Positions 40,805 through 50,632 are shown, counted from the stretch's first letter. The stretch: 64,000 nucleotides of DNA from Actinophytocola sp963727495 (GCA_963727495.1 CAVSGQ010000007.1:62001-126000), one strand, 5' to 3'. Numbers and translations: made by a program. The notes: generated by a model from the letters alone, not told the origin.

Positions 40805-42880
40805 GTGCCGAGCAGAGCCCGACAGGGCGCGAAGGAAGCCGATCATCTCCAGCGCTTCCTCTCGGCATTGCGCCGGACCCCGATCCCGACCGCACCACCC
40901 CGGCACGACGGCTACCAGGAGGCGCTCGGGCTGAACCTGCTCGCCCTGGCGCTGCGCCTGGAACACATCGACCGCATGACCGAGGCGCTCACCCTGGCCG
41001 ACTCGACCCACATGGCCCGCTCGGTCAGCGTGGACATCGACACGAACGTGCTGACGCCGGAGCAGAAGTGGGCGCTGCGGTCCGACCCGGGCGACGTGGG
41101 CGAGCGGCCGGGCGCGGTGTGGCTGCCGGTCTCCCGGCAGTCCCGCACCGACATGGCCCCGGTCGTCGTGCGGGACGCGGGCGGCCACGTGGTGCCCCGC
41201 ATGCCGCAGGTCGAGGCCGCGCGCGCGCTCATCCACGGCATGTGCAAGGCCTTCCGGATGTTCCTCACCTCCGACCGGCGCACCGAGGACCCGCACGCCC
41301 TGCTGCACGCGGTCCGGCACAACTCGAACCGGTCCCGCTGGCTGATCGAGGCGACGATCGGCGAGCTGATCAGCGGCGGCGGCCGGGCGGTGCGCGCGGT
41401 CCCGCCGGTGGGCCACCGCGGCCGCGCCACCGACTCCGACAGCATCCGGGACAAGGCCGCCCGCGCGGTCGAGGAGCTGTTCGCGCCGGGCAGCCCGTTC
41501 CTCCGGCTGCTCGACGTCGCGTCCCAGGAGTACCTGCTGGTCGTCGAGGTCCCCACGGACAAGGCGCAGAGCTTCCTGCGCTACGACGCCCCGGTGATCC
41601 CCGCCCGCACGCAGAACCTGCGCGCCGGCAACACCTTCGCCCGCTGGGCGAGCTTCCGCCAGGAGTTCACCGTCCGCTACGCCACGCTCATCCCGCGGGC
41701 GGTGAAGTCCTACCACGTCACGCTGGAGGTGCCCGCGGAGATCCAGGTCCGCCACTTCTTCATGACCAGCGACGTGGACTCCCCCGCGCTGCGCTCGCTC
41801 GTCGACGACATGCGCGCGGTGTCCGCGAGCTACGACCAGCTGCGCGCGGTGACCCCGAAGCTGCTCGAGCTCGAGCTGCAGGGCATCGCCTCCCGGCTCG
41901 CCGAGTTCGGCCGCCGCCGCCACCGCGACCTGGCGTCGTTCACCTCCTACATCCAGGAGCGCTACGCCTCGTTCTCCAGCCGCCCGCCGCGCTTCCCCGC
42001 CTGGCCCGACGTCGACTCCCCGGAGGCGGGCCTGCGCCCGGACCGCCCGGTGGTCACCCGGCTGGCGCAGTTCGCCCACCTCTACGAGACCGACCAGTAC
42101 CGCAAGCTCGCCGACGGGCTCGTCACCCGCGAGACGCTCGACGCGCTGGCCGACGAGCTCGTCGAGGCGCAGCTGGACAAGGACATCCACGTCGACAACG
42201 ACCCGCGGGAGAACGCCGGCCACGCGCACTGGCAGCGCCGGCCGTTCGGCGCCGACCCGCAGCCGGTGGAGCCGGTGGCGTCCACCGTGTACGCCGCGCT
42301 CGTCGACGACCCGCCCTCGCTGGCGTCCAACGTGGCCAAGCTGCTGCTCGCCGTGCTGCTGCTGGTCGTCGGGTTCGGCATCGTGCTGGAGCCGACGTTC
42401 TTCGCGAACGTCCCGCTGCTCGGCGACATGAACGCGGCCTTCCGGCCCACCGCCGACGGCGGCGACGCGCCGATGTCCTCCGCGGACGCGGTGGTGACCA
42501 TGCTGCTGCTCGTCCCCGGCCTGCTGCTGTCCCGGCTGGACATCCCGTCCAACAAGACCGTGCTCGGCCAGCTGCGCCTGTTCCCCCGGTACGTGGCCTA
42601 CACCTCGATGATCATCGCCGCCAGCCTCGCGCTGCTGGTCGCCTCCGGCCGCAAGGACGCCCTCGACGGCCCGTTCGTGTTCGGCATGATCGCCCTGCTC
42701 GTGCTGCTCCTGCTGGTCGGCGCCGACTCGGTGGGCAAGGCGGTCAAGCGCCGGCGGCGGGTGCCGGTCAACCGGATCAGTCCGATGTGGCTGATCCGCG
42801 AGATCCACCGCCGGCCGGTGCGGCGCCGGCCGCGGCTGCGCGCGGAGTTCTCCACGATCGGGAGCGACGACAATGCCTAG
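40805..42880 (+). CDS. Large hypothetical membrane-anchored protein
   Basis: A 691-residue protein I do not recognise. Residues 1-500 are soluble, rich in Arg and Asp, with stretches such as MPQVEAARALIHGMCKAFRMF and RNNS-like basic patches. Four membrane helices follow near 503-528 (NVAKLLLAVLLLVVGFGIVL), 559-580, 591-615 and 621-643 (FVFGMIALLVLLLLVGADS), and then a basic tail. Codon bias is normal. No catalytic motif is visible. It overlaps the next gene by 8 bp, so they are translationally coupled. Confidence 0.75.
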   Translation: MPSRARQGAKEADHLQRFLSALRRTPIPTAPPRHDGYQEALGLNLLALALRLEHIDRMTEALTLADSTHMARSVSVDIDTNVLTPEQKWALRSDPGDVGERPGAVWLPVSRQSRTDMAPVVVRDAGGHVVPRMPQVEAARALIHGMCKAFRMFLTSDRRTEDPHALLHAVRHNSNRSRWLIEATIGELISGGGRAVRAVPPVGHRGRATDSDSIRDKAARAVEELFAPGSPFLRLLDVASQEYLLVVEVPTDKAQSFLRYDAPVIPARTQNLRAGNTFARWASFRQEFTVRYATLIPRAVKSYHVTLEVPAEIQVRHFFMTSDVDSPALRSLVDDMRAVSASYDQLRAVTPKLLELELQGIASRLAEFGRRRHRDLASFTSYIQERYASFSSRPPRFPAWPDVDSPEAGLRPDRPVVTRLAQFAHLYETDQYRKLADGLVTRETLDALADELVEAQLDKDIHVDNDPRENAGHAHWQRRPFGADPQPVEPVASTVYAALVDDPPSLASNVAKLLLAVLLLVVGFGIVLEPTFFANVPLLGDMNAAFRPTADGGDAPMSSADAVVTMLLLVPGLLLSRLDIPSNKTVLGQLRLFPRYVAYTSMIIAASLALLVASGRKDALDGPFVFGMIALLVLLLLVGADSVGKAVKRRRRVPVNRISPMWLIREIHRRPVRRRPRLRAEFSTIGSDDNA

Positions 42881-44441
42881 CACCGGACTCCAGCACCCCG
42901 CGCTCGCCGCGGTCGCCGCTCGTGCGGCGAGCGCCGGCAGCCCGGCGGTGCTGTTCGACGTCACGCACTTCGGCACCGACGCGCGCACCGGGGCCGCGCC
43001 GCCCACCGGCGTCACCCCGCCCACCGCGAAGGACCGCGTCGCCACCGAGACGCTCTCGTTCCACCTGGCCGGCCTCGGCTTCCGGATGCACACCTGGGCG
43101 CCGGCGACCCCGAGCAAGCAGGTCGACGCCGTGGCCACCAGCAGCCGCATCACGGTCAGCCCGCACGAGCCGGAGGGCACCGGCCCGCTCCATCAGCTCT
43201 ACAGCGGCAGCGTGGTGATCAACCCGGACTTCCTCTACGACACCGCGCACAGCACCGAGCTGCTGCTCACGCTCGACCACGGCCCCTGGCGGCCCGACCA
43301 CGCCGACGCGCTGATGACCACGCTCGCCTACCGCGGGATGCTCGCCGCGACGGTGGCCGAGAACGGCGGCGTCGGCGTGCCCGTGCTGTTCCTCCAGTCG
43401 CCGGTCGCGCCGTTCCGCGACCCGCCCCGCCGGTTCCGCGAGGACGGCTCCGGCGAGGCGCCGCGGGTGCCGAACGGGATGGCGCTGCGGATGCTCGTCG
43501 GGCTGGACGTGACCAACCGGCACAAGCGGATCGGCCTGGTGTGCGAGATCGCCGAGCTCGCCGCCGAGCACGGGTTCGGGCTGCAGGTCGCCGACCGCCG
43601 GTTCGGCCGGGTGCGGGGCGAGTGGTGGTCGGTGCTGCCACCCGACGCGCAGCGCTACCGGGAACGCAAGGAGGCGCTGTTCGGCTGGGCACCCGAGGGG
43701 GTGCCGGCCGCGGCCCAGCTGGTCACGTTCGTCGGGCCGGCGCGCATCGGCTCGTCCGCCGCGATCGCCGCCGACCTGCTCGCCCGCAACGTCGGCGTCC
43801 TCGCCGTGTCCGAGGCGTCGATGCAGGAGATCGCCTTCGTCAACCTGATGCTGCCGATCGCCCCCGCCCGCGTCGGCCGGGCGGGCGGGTCGCGGCCGGC
43901 CGGCACCTGCCGCTCCGTCGCCGAGGGCCTCGGGCAGACGGCCAGCGCGTGCGGGCTGACCCGGCGCCAGGACGTCCGGGTGCGCAGCACGATCGCCGAC
44001 TCGGCCGCGGCCGACTACCAGGTGCTGAGCACGGGTCCGGTGCGCCCGCGGATCGCCGAGTCGGTGCGGGACACCGACCACCCGGTCTGGCTGTCCTGGG
44101 GCGTCCCGCTCGAGCGGGACCCGGCGCTTCGCCCGGACGTCGCCGAGCTGGTGCTGGCCCAGCTGCTGGAGGACGGCGAGCGCGTCACCGCCGGGCGGAT
44201 CGACTACTACCGGGTGCGCGTGCACCCCGGCGGCCGCGTCACCGGCCGGGCGAAGCTGACGCTGTCGCTGGTCGCCGGGACCGCCCGCGGTGACATTCCG
44301 TCACTGCTGAGCGAGCTGTGCCCGTGGGCGCAGCGGGAGGTCGCGGCCCGGCTGGTCCACGACGACGTGCCGCTCAGCGCCGTCCGGCTGCGGCTCGCCT
44401 GGCGCGAGAGGTGGCTCGGCCGATCTTCCACAATCGCCTGA
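42873..44441 (+). CDS. Large hypothetical protein coupled to membrane protein
   Basis: A 522-residue protein without signal peptide or membrane helix that I cannot assign. Recognisable stretches: AVLFDVTHFGTDARTG near the start, LLLTLDHGPWRPDHADALM, LVGLDVTNRHKRIGLVCEIAE, SSAAIAADLLARNVGVLAVSE and WLSWGVPLERDPALRPDVAELV. It begins within the end of the 691-residue membrane protein gene, and is presumably its cytoplasmic partner. Together with the receiver-only regulator this may form an undescribed unit. Confidence 0.75.
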   Translation: MPSTGLQHPALAAVAARAASAGSPAVLFDVTHFGTDARTGAAPPTGVTPPTAKDRVATETLSFHLAGLGFRMHTWAPATPSKQVDAVATSSRITVSPHEPEGTGPLHQLYSGSVVINPDFLYDTAHSTELLLTLDHGPWRPDHADALMTTLAYRGMLAATVAENGGVGVPVLFLQSPVAPFRDPPRRFREDGSGEAPRVPNGMALRMLVGLDVTNRHKRIGLVCEIAELAAEHGFGLQVADRRFGRVRGEWWSVLPPDAQRYRERKEALFGWAPEGVPAAAQLVTFVGPARIGSSAAIAADLLARNVGVLAVSEASMQEIAFVNLMLPIAPARVGRAGGSRPAGTCRSVAEGLGQTASACGLTRRQDVRVRSTIADSAAADYQVLSTGPVRPRIAESVRDTDHPVWLSWGVPLERDPALRPDVAELVLAQLLEDGERVTAGRIDYYRVRVHPGGRVTGRAKLTLSLVAGTARGDIPSLLSELCPWAQREVAARLVHDDVPLSAVRLRLAWRERWLGRSSTIA

Positions 44442-44614
44442 CCAGCGCAAACGAGAACTGTGAACACATTACTCCGAATGCCAGCACATTCGGACGTCCG
44501 AAGGTGAAACGCCCCACGGTCTCGAATCGAAACGGTCAGATGCGAAACAAGTACACACGCGCGCGCGTAGGTGGACACCCCTGGGCTGCGAGCGCGTAGA
44601 GCGAAAGGGATTTC

Positions 44615-46825
44615 ATGCGACGTAGCCGATTACTCTCGGCGGCAGCCGCGGTGCTCCTCGTTCCCCTGCTGCAAGTACTTCCGGCCTCGTCGGTCGGCGC
44701 GGCGCCGAACGACTCGACACCGGCGAGCGATGTACGGGAACTGAACCGCCAGGACTTCACTCTGGACGGCAAGCCGGTGGACGTGCCGGCGAGGTACACG
44801 CCCAAGTCGGCCAAGGCCCAGAGCCGGGTGCAGGCGGCGGCCGCGGGCACGCCCGCGGTGGGCACGGTCCGGCAGTGGCTCGGTCTGGACGACGCCAACG
44901 GCATCCTCTACCGCAAGGACTACACCCTGCGGGCCGTCGGCCAGAAGATCGAGGTCTGGGTCTCGAACGACACCGACTTCCCCGCCGGTGACTGCCGCAC
45001 GCAGATCGCGGACACGACCACCGTCACCGACGCCCAGGCGCAGGAACTGGTCGACCAGTTCGACAACAACATGTTCCCGAAGGAGACGACGGCGTTCAGC
45101 ACGCCGCCGGACCGCGACGGGACGAACTCGGTGATCCCGCCGGACGCCAACGGCAACGGCGGCGACTACAGCGGCGACGGCGACAAGACGGTCGCACTGA
45201 TCGACAACGTGCGCGACGACAACTACTACGACTTCCCCGCGGCGCCGACCTACATCGCCGGCTTCTTCTCCGCGCAGTTCAACGAGTTGTTCGACCGCAA
45301 CGTGATGACGATCGACGCGTTCGACTGGGCGCACCGCAGCGGTGCCAACCCGCCGGACGAGCCGACCGACGACGTGTGCACCAGCCGGCCGGCCCGCCCG
45401 TTCCTGTACGAGGGCGTGTTCGCGCACGAGTGGCAGCACCTGCTGCACTACTACACCGACCCGTTCGAGGGCAACTGGATCAACGAGGGTCTGTCCGACT
45501 TCGCCCAGACCCTGGTCGGCTACGTGGACGGCACGAAGACGATCTTCGACCCGGGCAACGACAGCCACATCAACTGCTTCCAGGGCTGGGGCTCGGTGCA
45601 GACACCGGCGAACCCGAACCCGAGGGACTGCGGCGGTCCGGAGAACTCGCTCAACCTGTGGGGCGAGGGCACGCCGAGCCAGGTGCTCGCCGACTACGGC
45701 ATCGCCTACTCGCTGATGCTGTATCTCTACGACCGGTACGGCACCGACTTCATGTCGACGCTGCACCGCGACGGAGAGCACCAGGGGCTGGCCAGCCTCG
45801 ACGCCGCGCTGGAGACGGTCGGCGTGCACGACATGTACAAGTTGCTCCACGACTTCCAGTCGACGGTGCTTCTTGACAGGATCGTCGGCGACTCCCGGCG
45901 CGGGATCGTGATCGGCACGCAGAAGAGCCGGGTGACCACCCCGAGCCTGCGCTCGACGGTGAACTTCGCCAACCCGAACGCCTACGACAACCCGGGCGCC
46001 GGGCCCAACGGCGCGGACTACGTCCCGCTCCAGAAGGCGAACGGCACGGAACTGCGTGGCCGGGACCTGAGGTCGCTGGACTTCGAGGGTGCCGCCACGC
46101 TGCCGCCGCTGCCGCTGACCTGGACGGTCGTGAACAACGATCCGGACAGGCCGGGCAACCCGGTGCTGTGGTCGGGCAACGCCAACAACATCAACGCTAC
46201 CGCGGTCACCTCGGTCACCGTTCCGGCCTCGGACCCGACGCTGCACTTCCTCGCGAAGTACGGCGCCGAGCTCGGGTTCGACTACGGCTACGTCGTGGTG
46301 TCCACCGACGGCGGCGCGACGTTCACGCCGATCGCCGGTGACAAGACGGGACCGGCGCCGCTCGGCCCGGGCCTCAACGGCACGACGAACGGCTTCGAGC
46401 CGCACACGTTCGACCTGTCCGCGTTCGCCGGGCAGACCGTGCTGGTCGGCTTCCAGTACGTCAGCGACGGTGGCGTCAACGAGGGTGGCCTGCTGGTCGA
46501 CGACGTGACCGTCGGCGGCACGCAGGTCAGCGACGGGTCCAGCCTGGAGCCGTTCGACTCGCCCACCGAGATCCACCCGATCGCGGTGCACAACTGGAAC
46601 CTGAAGCTCATCGGCTACGACGAGCACAACCAGGTGGCGCTGCAGGCCGAGATCAACGGCCGGAACTCGGTGCGCCTGGGCAGGCTCCCGCTGCTGATCT
46701 ACTCGCTGTTCCCGAAGGTCGTCGCCGTGGTCGCCTACGACGAGCCGACCGAGCAGGTCCAGCAGTACGCGCCGTACACGTTGACCGTGAACGGCGTGGT
46801 GCAGCCGGGAGGTGGCGGAGCCTGA
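44615..46825 (+). CDS. Secreted zinc metalloprotease, M6/immune-inhibitor-A-like
   Basis: A 736-residue exported protease. A signal peptide (MRRSRLLSAAAAVLLVPLLQ...VGA) is followed by a propeptide-like region and the catalytic part: FAHEWQHLLHYY (HExxH) and NWINEGLSDFAQ, with the Glu further downstream that serves as third zinc ligand. The C-terminal third (about 480-650) is beta-rich, with YVVVSTDGGATFTPI and VLVGFQYVSDGGVNEGGLLVDDV, typical of the immune-inhibitor-A Ig/MAM-like domains. It degrades extracellular protein. Start ATG 44615 follows GAAAGGGA; a strong terminator follows the gene. Confidence 0.9.
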   Translation: MRRSRLLSAAAAVLLVPLLQVLPASSVGAAPNDSTPASDVRELNRQDFTLDGKPVDVPARYTPKSAKAQSRVQAAAAGTPAVGTVRQWLGLDDANGILYRKDYTLRAVGQKIEVWVSNDTDFPAGDCRTQIADTTTVTDAQAQELVDQFDNNMFPKETTAFSTPPDRDGTNSVIPPDANGNGGDYSGDGDKTVALIDNVRDDNYYDFPAAPTYIAGFFSAQFNELFDRNVMTIDAFDWAHRSGANPPDEPTDDVCTSRPARPFLYEGVFAHEWQHLLHYYTDPFEGNWINEGLSDFAQTLVGYVDGTKTIFDPGNDSHINCFQGWGSVQTPANPNPRDCGGPENSLNLWGEGTPSQVLADYGIAYSLMLYLYDRYGTDFMSTLHRDGEHQGLASLDAALETVGVHDMYKLLHDFQSTVLLDRIVGDSRRGIVIGTQKSRVTTPSLRSTVNFANPNAYDNPGAGPNGADYVPLQKANGTELRGRDLRSLDFEGAATLPPLPLTWTVVNNDPDRPGNPVLWSGNANNINATAVTSVTVPASDPTLHFLAKYGAELGFDYGYVVVSTDGGATFTPIAGDKTGPAPLGPGLNGTTNGFEPHTFDLSAFAGQTVLVGFQYVSDGGVNEGGLLVDDVTVGGTQVSDGSSLEPFDSPTEIHPIAVHNWNLKLIGYDEHNQVALQAEINGRNSVRLGRLPLLIYSLFPKVVAVVAYDEPTEQVQQYAPYTLTVNGVVQPGGGGA

Positions 46826-46860
46826 TCCTCACGTGATCCGGTAGCAACAAAGGGGTGAGA

Positions 46861-46895
46861 CCCCCGGTGCGCGGCCTGCCGCGCACCGGGGGTTT
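46861..46895 (+). terminator. Rho-independent terminator after metalloprotease
   Basis: CCCCCGGTGCGCGG (46861-46874) pairs perfectly with CCGCGCACCGGGGG (46879-46892) around a 4-nt loop, followed by TTT and a pyrimidine-rich run. Confidence 0.9.
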
Positions 46896-46978
46896 CCTAC
46901 TTTCTACTGTTGAGTAACAACCGCGTCCTGCTTAACGTGAGTTACACCACGGGCACCCCTGCACCCTTGGAGGACTCA

Positions 46979-47740
46979 ATGACGCGTCTCCGTCCGGCCA
47001 CCCTGCGTTCGCTACTGTCCGGAGTTGTCTGCGCACTCACCGCTGTTCTTCTCTGGCCTGCCACCTCGGCCGCGGCCTCCCCGCCCGACCCGGTCGTCGT
47101 GGTCGACGGCACGTTCGGCCCGGCCTTCTTCTACGAGCCGCTGGCCGCGCGGCTGCGTTCGGACGGCCGCGAGGTCTTCATCTTCGAGCTCACGAACCTC
47201 GGCACCGGCGACATCGCCGGCACCGCCCGCGACCTCGCGGCGTTCGTCGACGGAGTACGCACCCGCACCGGCGCGGCGAAGGTCGACCTGGTCGCGCACT
47301 CCCAGGGCGGGCTGGTCGCCCGCCAGTACGTGAAGTACCTCGGCGGCGACGCCACCGTGGACAGCCTGGTCAGCCTCTCCGCGCCGCACTACGGCACCGT
47401 GGTGGCGAACATCGCGGACTTCTTCGGCGGCGGCAACTGCCTCGGCATCGTGGCCTGCCGGCAGATGGCCGTCGGCTCGGACTTCCTGGACAACCTCAAC
47501 GAGGGCGACGACACGATCGGGTCGGTGCGCTACACGAACTTCTACACCTCGCTCGACGAGCTGGTCCGCCCGGTGCGCAACGCCGCGCTGGGCGACGGCG
47601 CCACCAACGTGCTCGTCCAGTCGCAGTGTCCCTTCCGCGTGGTCGACCACGTCGGGATGGCCCTGGACGGCACCGTCTACTCGGGAGTCCGCCAGGCCCT
47701 GGCCGGCCAGCGGATCCACCTGAACTGCTGGGCGCTGTGA
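46979..47740 (+). CDS. Secreted lipase (alpha/beta hydrolase)
   Basis: A 253-residue exported lipase. The signal peptide spans about residues 1-33 (ALTAVLLWPATSAAA). VVVVDGTFGPAFFYEPLAARL is the oxyanion-hole side, VDLVAHSQGGLVARQYVKY carries the nucleophile Ser, and VVDHVGMALDG supplies the His. A Cys pair (NCLGIVACRQM) and another (SQCPFR, LNCWAL) probably form disulfides. It resembles Streptomyces class-2 lipases. Start ATG 46979 follows TTGGAGGA. It is the last secreted hydrolase before the convergent halogenase gene, 12 bp away. Confidence 0.9.
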   Translation: MTRLRPATLRSLLSGVVCALTAVLLWPATSAAASPPDPVVVVDGTFGPAFFYEPLAARLRSDGREVFIFELTNLGTGDIAGTARDLAAFVDGVRTRTGAAKVDLVAHSQGGLVARQYVKYLGGDATVDSLVSLSAPHYGTVVANIADFFGGGNCLGIVACRQMAVGSDFLDNLNEGDDTIGSVRYTNFYTSLDELVRPVRNAALGDGATNVLVQSQCPFRVVDHVGMALDGTVYSGVRQALAGQRIHLNCWAL

Positions 47741-47752
47741 CCGTCCGTCCGC

Positions 47753-49366
47753 TCAGCCGAGCGCGGCCGGCTCGCGGTCGTGCAGCCGGCACAGGTACTC
47801 GTAGGTCGTCGGCAGGCTGTCCAGCAGCTCGCGCTGCCGCTGCTTGATGCGGTCGAAGATGTGGTCGGCGCGGCGTTCCGCCTCCGGGCGGTACGTCAGC
47901 GCCGGCAGCGCGTGCCGGGGCAGGAAGTCGAGCCCGGCGAAGATGCAGTAGTAGCTGGCGTTGGTCCAGAAGTTGTGGAACTCGGCGTCGAAGTTGTCGT
48001 AGTAGGTGGCCTCGTCGGTGACGGGCATGTTGACCGCCATGCCCGCCCGGTACATGGCGATCTTCTCCCTGATGTCGTCGGCCAGCGCCAGCTCCTTGTT
48101 GGCCCGCCAGAACTCCGAGTCGGACCGGGGCGCCAGGCAGAAGTGCGCCTGGATGAAGTCCCGGGTGTCGTCGAACATGACCTCGATCTCCTTGTTGAAC
48201 CGCTCGATGAGGATCGGGTCGAAGTTCTTGTCCGGGAAGTGCTTGGCCAGCTGGTAGATCGCGGCGGTGATGAAGTAGATGCCGCTGGACTCCAGCGGCT
48301 CCAGGAACACCGACGACAGTCCGATGCCGACGACGTTGCGCACCCACGAGCGGCGGTTGCGGCCGACCCGGAACCGCACGTGGTTCAGCGGCTGCTCGCT
48401 GGGGTCGAGCCCCCACATGCGGCACAGCTCCCCGGTCGCCTCGTCCTGGGAGGTGAAGCGGCTGGAGTAGACGTAGCCGGTGCCGAAGCGGCCGAGCATC
48501 GGGATCTTCCAGGTCCACCCGTTGCGCATCGCGATGGCCGAGGTGTAGGGCTCGACGCCGTTGGCCGCGTCGTCGTGCGGGACGGCCGTCGCGACCGCGC
48601 GGTCGTTCACCAGGTGGTCGGACATGTCGAGGAACGGCTCCTCCATCACCTGGTTCATCAGCAGGCTGCGGAAGCCGGAGCAGTCGACGAACAGATCGCC
48701 CTCGATGACCGGGCCGTCCTTGGTGCGCAGGCCGGTGACGAACCCCCGCTCGTCGAGCAGGGCCTCGGTCATCTGGCCCTCGACATGCGTGACGCCCATC
48801 CGCCCGGTGGCGAACCGGCGCAGGAAGTCGGCCACCAGCTGGGCGTCGAAGTGCCAGGCGTAGTTCGTCCACCTGGTACCGTCGTGCTCGCGGGGCGCCA
48901 GCATCGCGTCCAGCACCGGGGACTCCCGGTAGCAGGCGTAGTCGTAGGGCTCGTCGGTCAGGCCGAGCTGGCGCTTGTAGGCCCAGTAGTGCGACAGCGG
49001 GAACTGCTCGTGGTTGGGCAGCAGGCCGAAGAGGTGGTCGAAGTGGTCCGGCCGGCCGTTGAACGGCCGCGCGGTCGCCTGCCCGTCCCCCTCGGTGCGC
49101 CAGTTGACGAACCGGACGCCCATCTTGAAGCTCGCGTTGACCTCCCGCATCCACTCGTCCTCGTCGATGCCGAGGAACCGGAAGAACGTCCGGTGCAGGT
49201 TGGGCACGGTCGCCTCGCCCACGCCGATCCGGGGGATGGCCGGCGACTCCAGCACGGTCACGGTCACGTTCACGGTCGGGCCCAACGCCTTGCCCAGGTA
49301 GGATGCCGTCATCCAGCCCGCCGTGCCTCCACCCAGGATGACGACGTTCTTGATCCGGTTGTCCAT
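47753..49366 (-). CDS. FAD-dependent tryptophan halogenase (probable 7-halogenase)
   Basis: A 537-residue flavin halogenase that, with reduced FAD, chloride and O2, chlorinates free tryptophan through a lysine chloramine. FAD is bound by ILGGGTAGWMTASYLG (residues 10-25). The essential Lys is K81 (NASFKMGVRFVNW). GWTWKIPMLGRFG is the W-x-W-x-I-P block that prevents monooxygenation. Stretches such as DMSDHLVNDRAVATAVPHDD, FFEPLESSGIYF-like and NFWTNASYYCIFAGL closely follow PrnA/RebH, so chlorination at C7 is likely; regiochemistry is inference. ATG 49366 follows GGAGG. A flavin reductase gene lies 50 bp upstream. Confidence 0.93.
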   Translation of the reverse strand: MDNRIKNVVILGGGTAGWMTASYLGKALGPTVNVTVTVLESPAIPRIGVGEATVPNLHRTFFRFLGIDEDEWMREVNASFKMGVRFVNWRTEGDGQATARPFNGRPDHFDHLFGLLPNHEQFPLSHYWAYKRQLGLTDEPYDYACYRESPVLDAMLAPREHDGTRWTNYAWHFDAQLVADFLRRFATGRMGVTHVEGQMTEALLDERGFVTGLRTKDGPVIEGDLFVDCSGFRSLLMNQVMEEPFLDMSDHLVNDRAVATAVPHDDAANGVEPYTSAIAMRNGWTWKIPMLGRFGTGYVYSSRFTSQDEATGELCRMWGLDPSEQPLNHVRFRVGRNRRSWVRNVVGIGLSSVFLEPLESSGIYFITAAIYQLAKHFPDKNFDPILIERFNKEIEVMFDDTRDFIQAHFCLAPRSDSEFWRANKELALADDIREKIAMYRAGMAVNMPVTDEATYYDNFDAEFHNFWTNASYYCIFAGLDFLPRHALPALTYRPEAERRADHIFDRIKQRQRELLDSLPTTYEYLCRLHDREPAALG

Positions 49367-49416
49367 CGTGTGGTCCTCCACGGTCGAGTTCGACGCCGGT
49401 CAGCTCGGGTCTGTGG

Positions 49417-49950
49417 TCAGTCCTCGGCCGTCCAGGCGGAGTAGCAGCGCAGCCCGTACAGCAGCGGGTTGCGCGGTCTGGTGAGCACCGTGCCGACCTC
49501 GCCGAACACCACGACGTGGTCGCCGGCCACCTTGGCCTCGACCACCCCGCACTCGGCGACGGCGTGCGCGTCGGAGGTCAGCCACGGCAGCCCGCACGAC
49601 GGGGTGCGGGCCCAGTCGACGGCGGCGAACCGGTCCCCGCCCGCGGCGGCGAACACCTCGGCCGCGCCCCGCCCGCCCGCGTGCAGCAGGTTGACCGCGA
49701 ACGCGCCCTGGCGCAGCACGGCCGCCAGGGTCTGGCTGTGGTTGTGCAGGCAGGCCAGCAGGATCGGCGGCCGCAGGCTGACGCTGCACATCGACGTGCG
49801 GGTCAGCCCGTACGGAGTGCCCTCGGCATCCCGCGTGGTCACCACCGCCACCCCGCTGGGAAAGACGTTCATCAGCTCGCGGAACGCCGTGTCGCCCACA
49901 CCCGACCAGGCGGCCGCCCGGTCGACCTCGGTTACTGCCGTCTCGGTCAT
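49417..49950 (-). CDS. Flavin reductase for the halogenase
   Basis: A 177-residue FMN/FAD:NADH reductase of the HpaC/RebF type: FRELMNVFPSGVAVVTTRDA, then TSMCSVSLRPPILLACLHNHS and a C-terminal DHVVVFGEVGTVLTRPRNPLLY. It supplies FADH2 by diffusion to the adjacent halogenase. It is transcribed first, then the halogenase, with 50 bp between. Start is ATG 49950; a GTG at 49962 is also possible. Confidence 0.9.
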   Translation of the reverse strand: MTETAVTEVDRAAAWSGVGDTAFRELMNVFPSGVAVVTTRDAEGTPYGLTRTSMCSVSLRPPILLACLHNHSQTLAAVLRQGAFAVNLLHAGGRGAAEVFAAAGGDRFAAVDWARTPSCGLPWLTSDAHAVAECGVVEAKVAGDHVVVFGEVGTVLTRPRNPLLYGLRCYSAWTAED

Positions 49951-50632
49951 CCGCTCGATCACCTTCTACGTCGGCAACGTACGTATTCGGCTGCGTTTGG
50001 CGGCTCTCGCGTCGGAACGCAAATAACGTCCCGCGCTCGAGAGCGGCCAGAGTCTAACCTGATCGGGCATACTTCATGCTGTGCAAGAGTGAAGGCCGGA
50101 TTGCCGCCGCGCGCGTGGGCAATCCCCGGCCGCACCTGCCACGCACAGCGGGCCGCACCTCCGCCGGCGCCGGAACCACCGCGGACCAGGTGTGTCCGTT
50201 GTGGATGGATGCGGCTCGCCGCAACGGCACGGTGATCCGATTTCCGTTGGCGGGTAAGCACTTCCGGTGATCCGCGAGACGCGATGTTTCGGCGCCGGGG
50301 ACGGTCCGAACGGGAACGCCCGGCTGCCGTGGGGCGGCGGAGCGGCCATTGTGAACCGTCCGAAAAGGATGTCGACCTCCGAAACGCGGATGCCCTGCTG
50401 CGTCGGATGTCGGACGGCCGGTCCATCCTTCGGCCGTCTCTCGACACCTCCATCCGGCCCGGGTCGAAAGTCGGGTTCTTTCCCGGAGGGCGGTCGAATG
50501 GTCCCCGGCATCCGTTACGGCGGATCGGAAAAGGGATAGAAAGAAGGTGGTGAGCACGCCGCGTCCCGTGCTATGGGAATCCGCCGTCGTGTTGTCCGAA
50601 CTGGACGCGGGGGCCGGCGTACGGTGGGGCGG
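49951..50632. other. Long intergenic region upstream of halogenase operon
   Basis: About 680 bp without a supported gene. Several open frames exist but none has the strong third-position G/C bias of the neighbours. Base composition looks less GC-rich than the surrounding genes. It must contain the promoter of the reductase-halogenase operon and perhaps that of the LLM oxidoreductase. ACGTACGT (49976 region) and the repeated GTGATCCG words around 50230-50275 may be regulatory. I see no tRNA or integrase. Confidence 0.6.

Noticed and set aside
50076..50270. Small open frame ending ...RFPLAGKHFR in the halogenase upstream region
   Set aside because: No ribosome site, no third-position bias and no homologue that I recognise.
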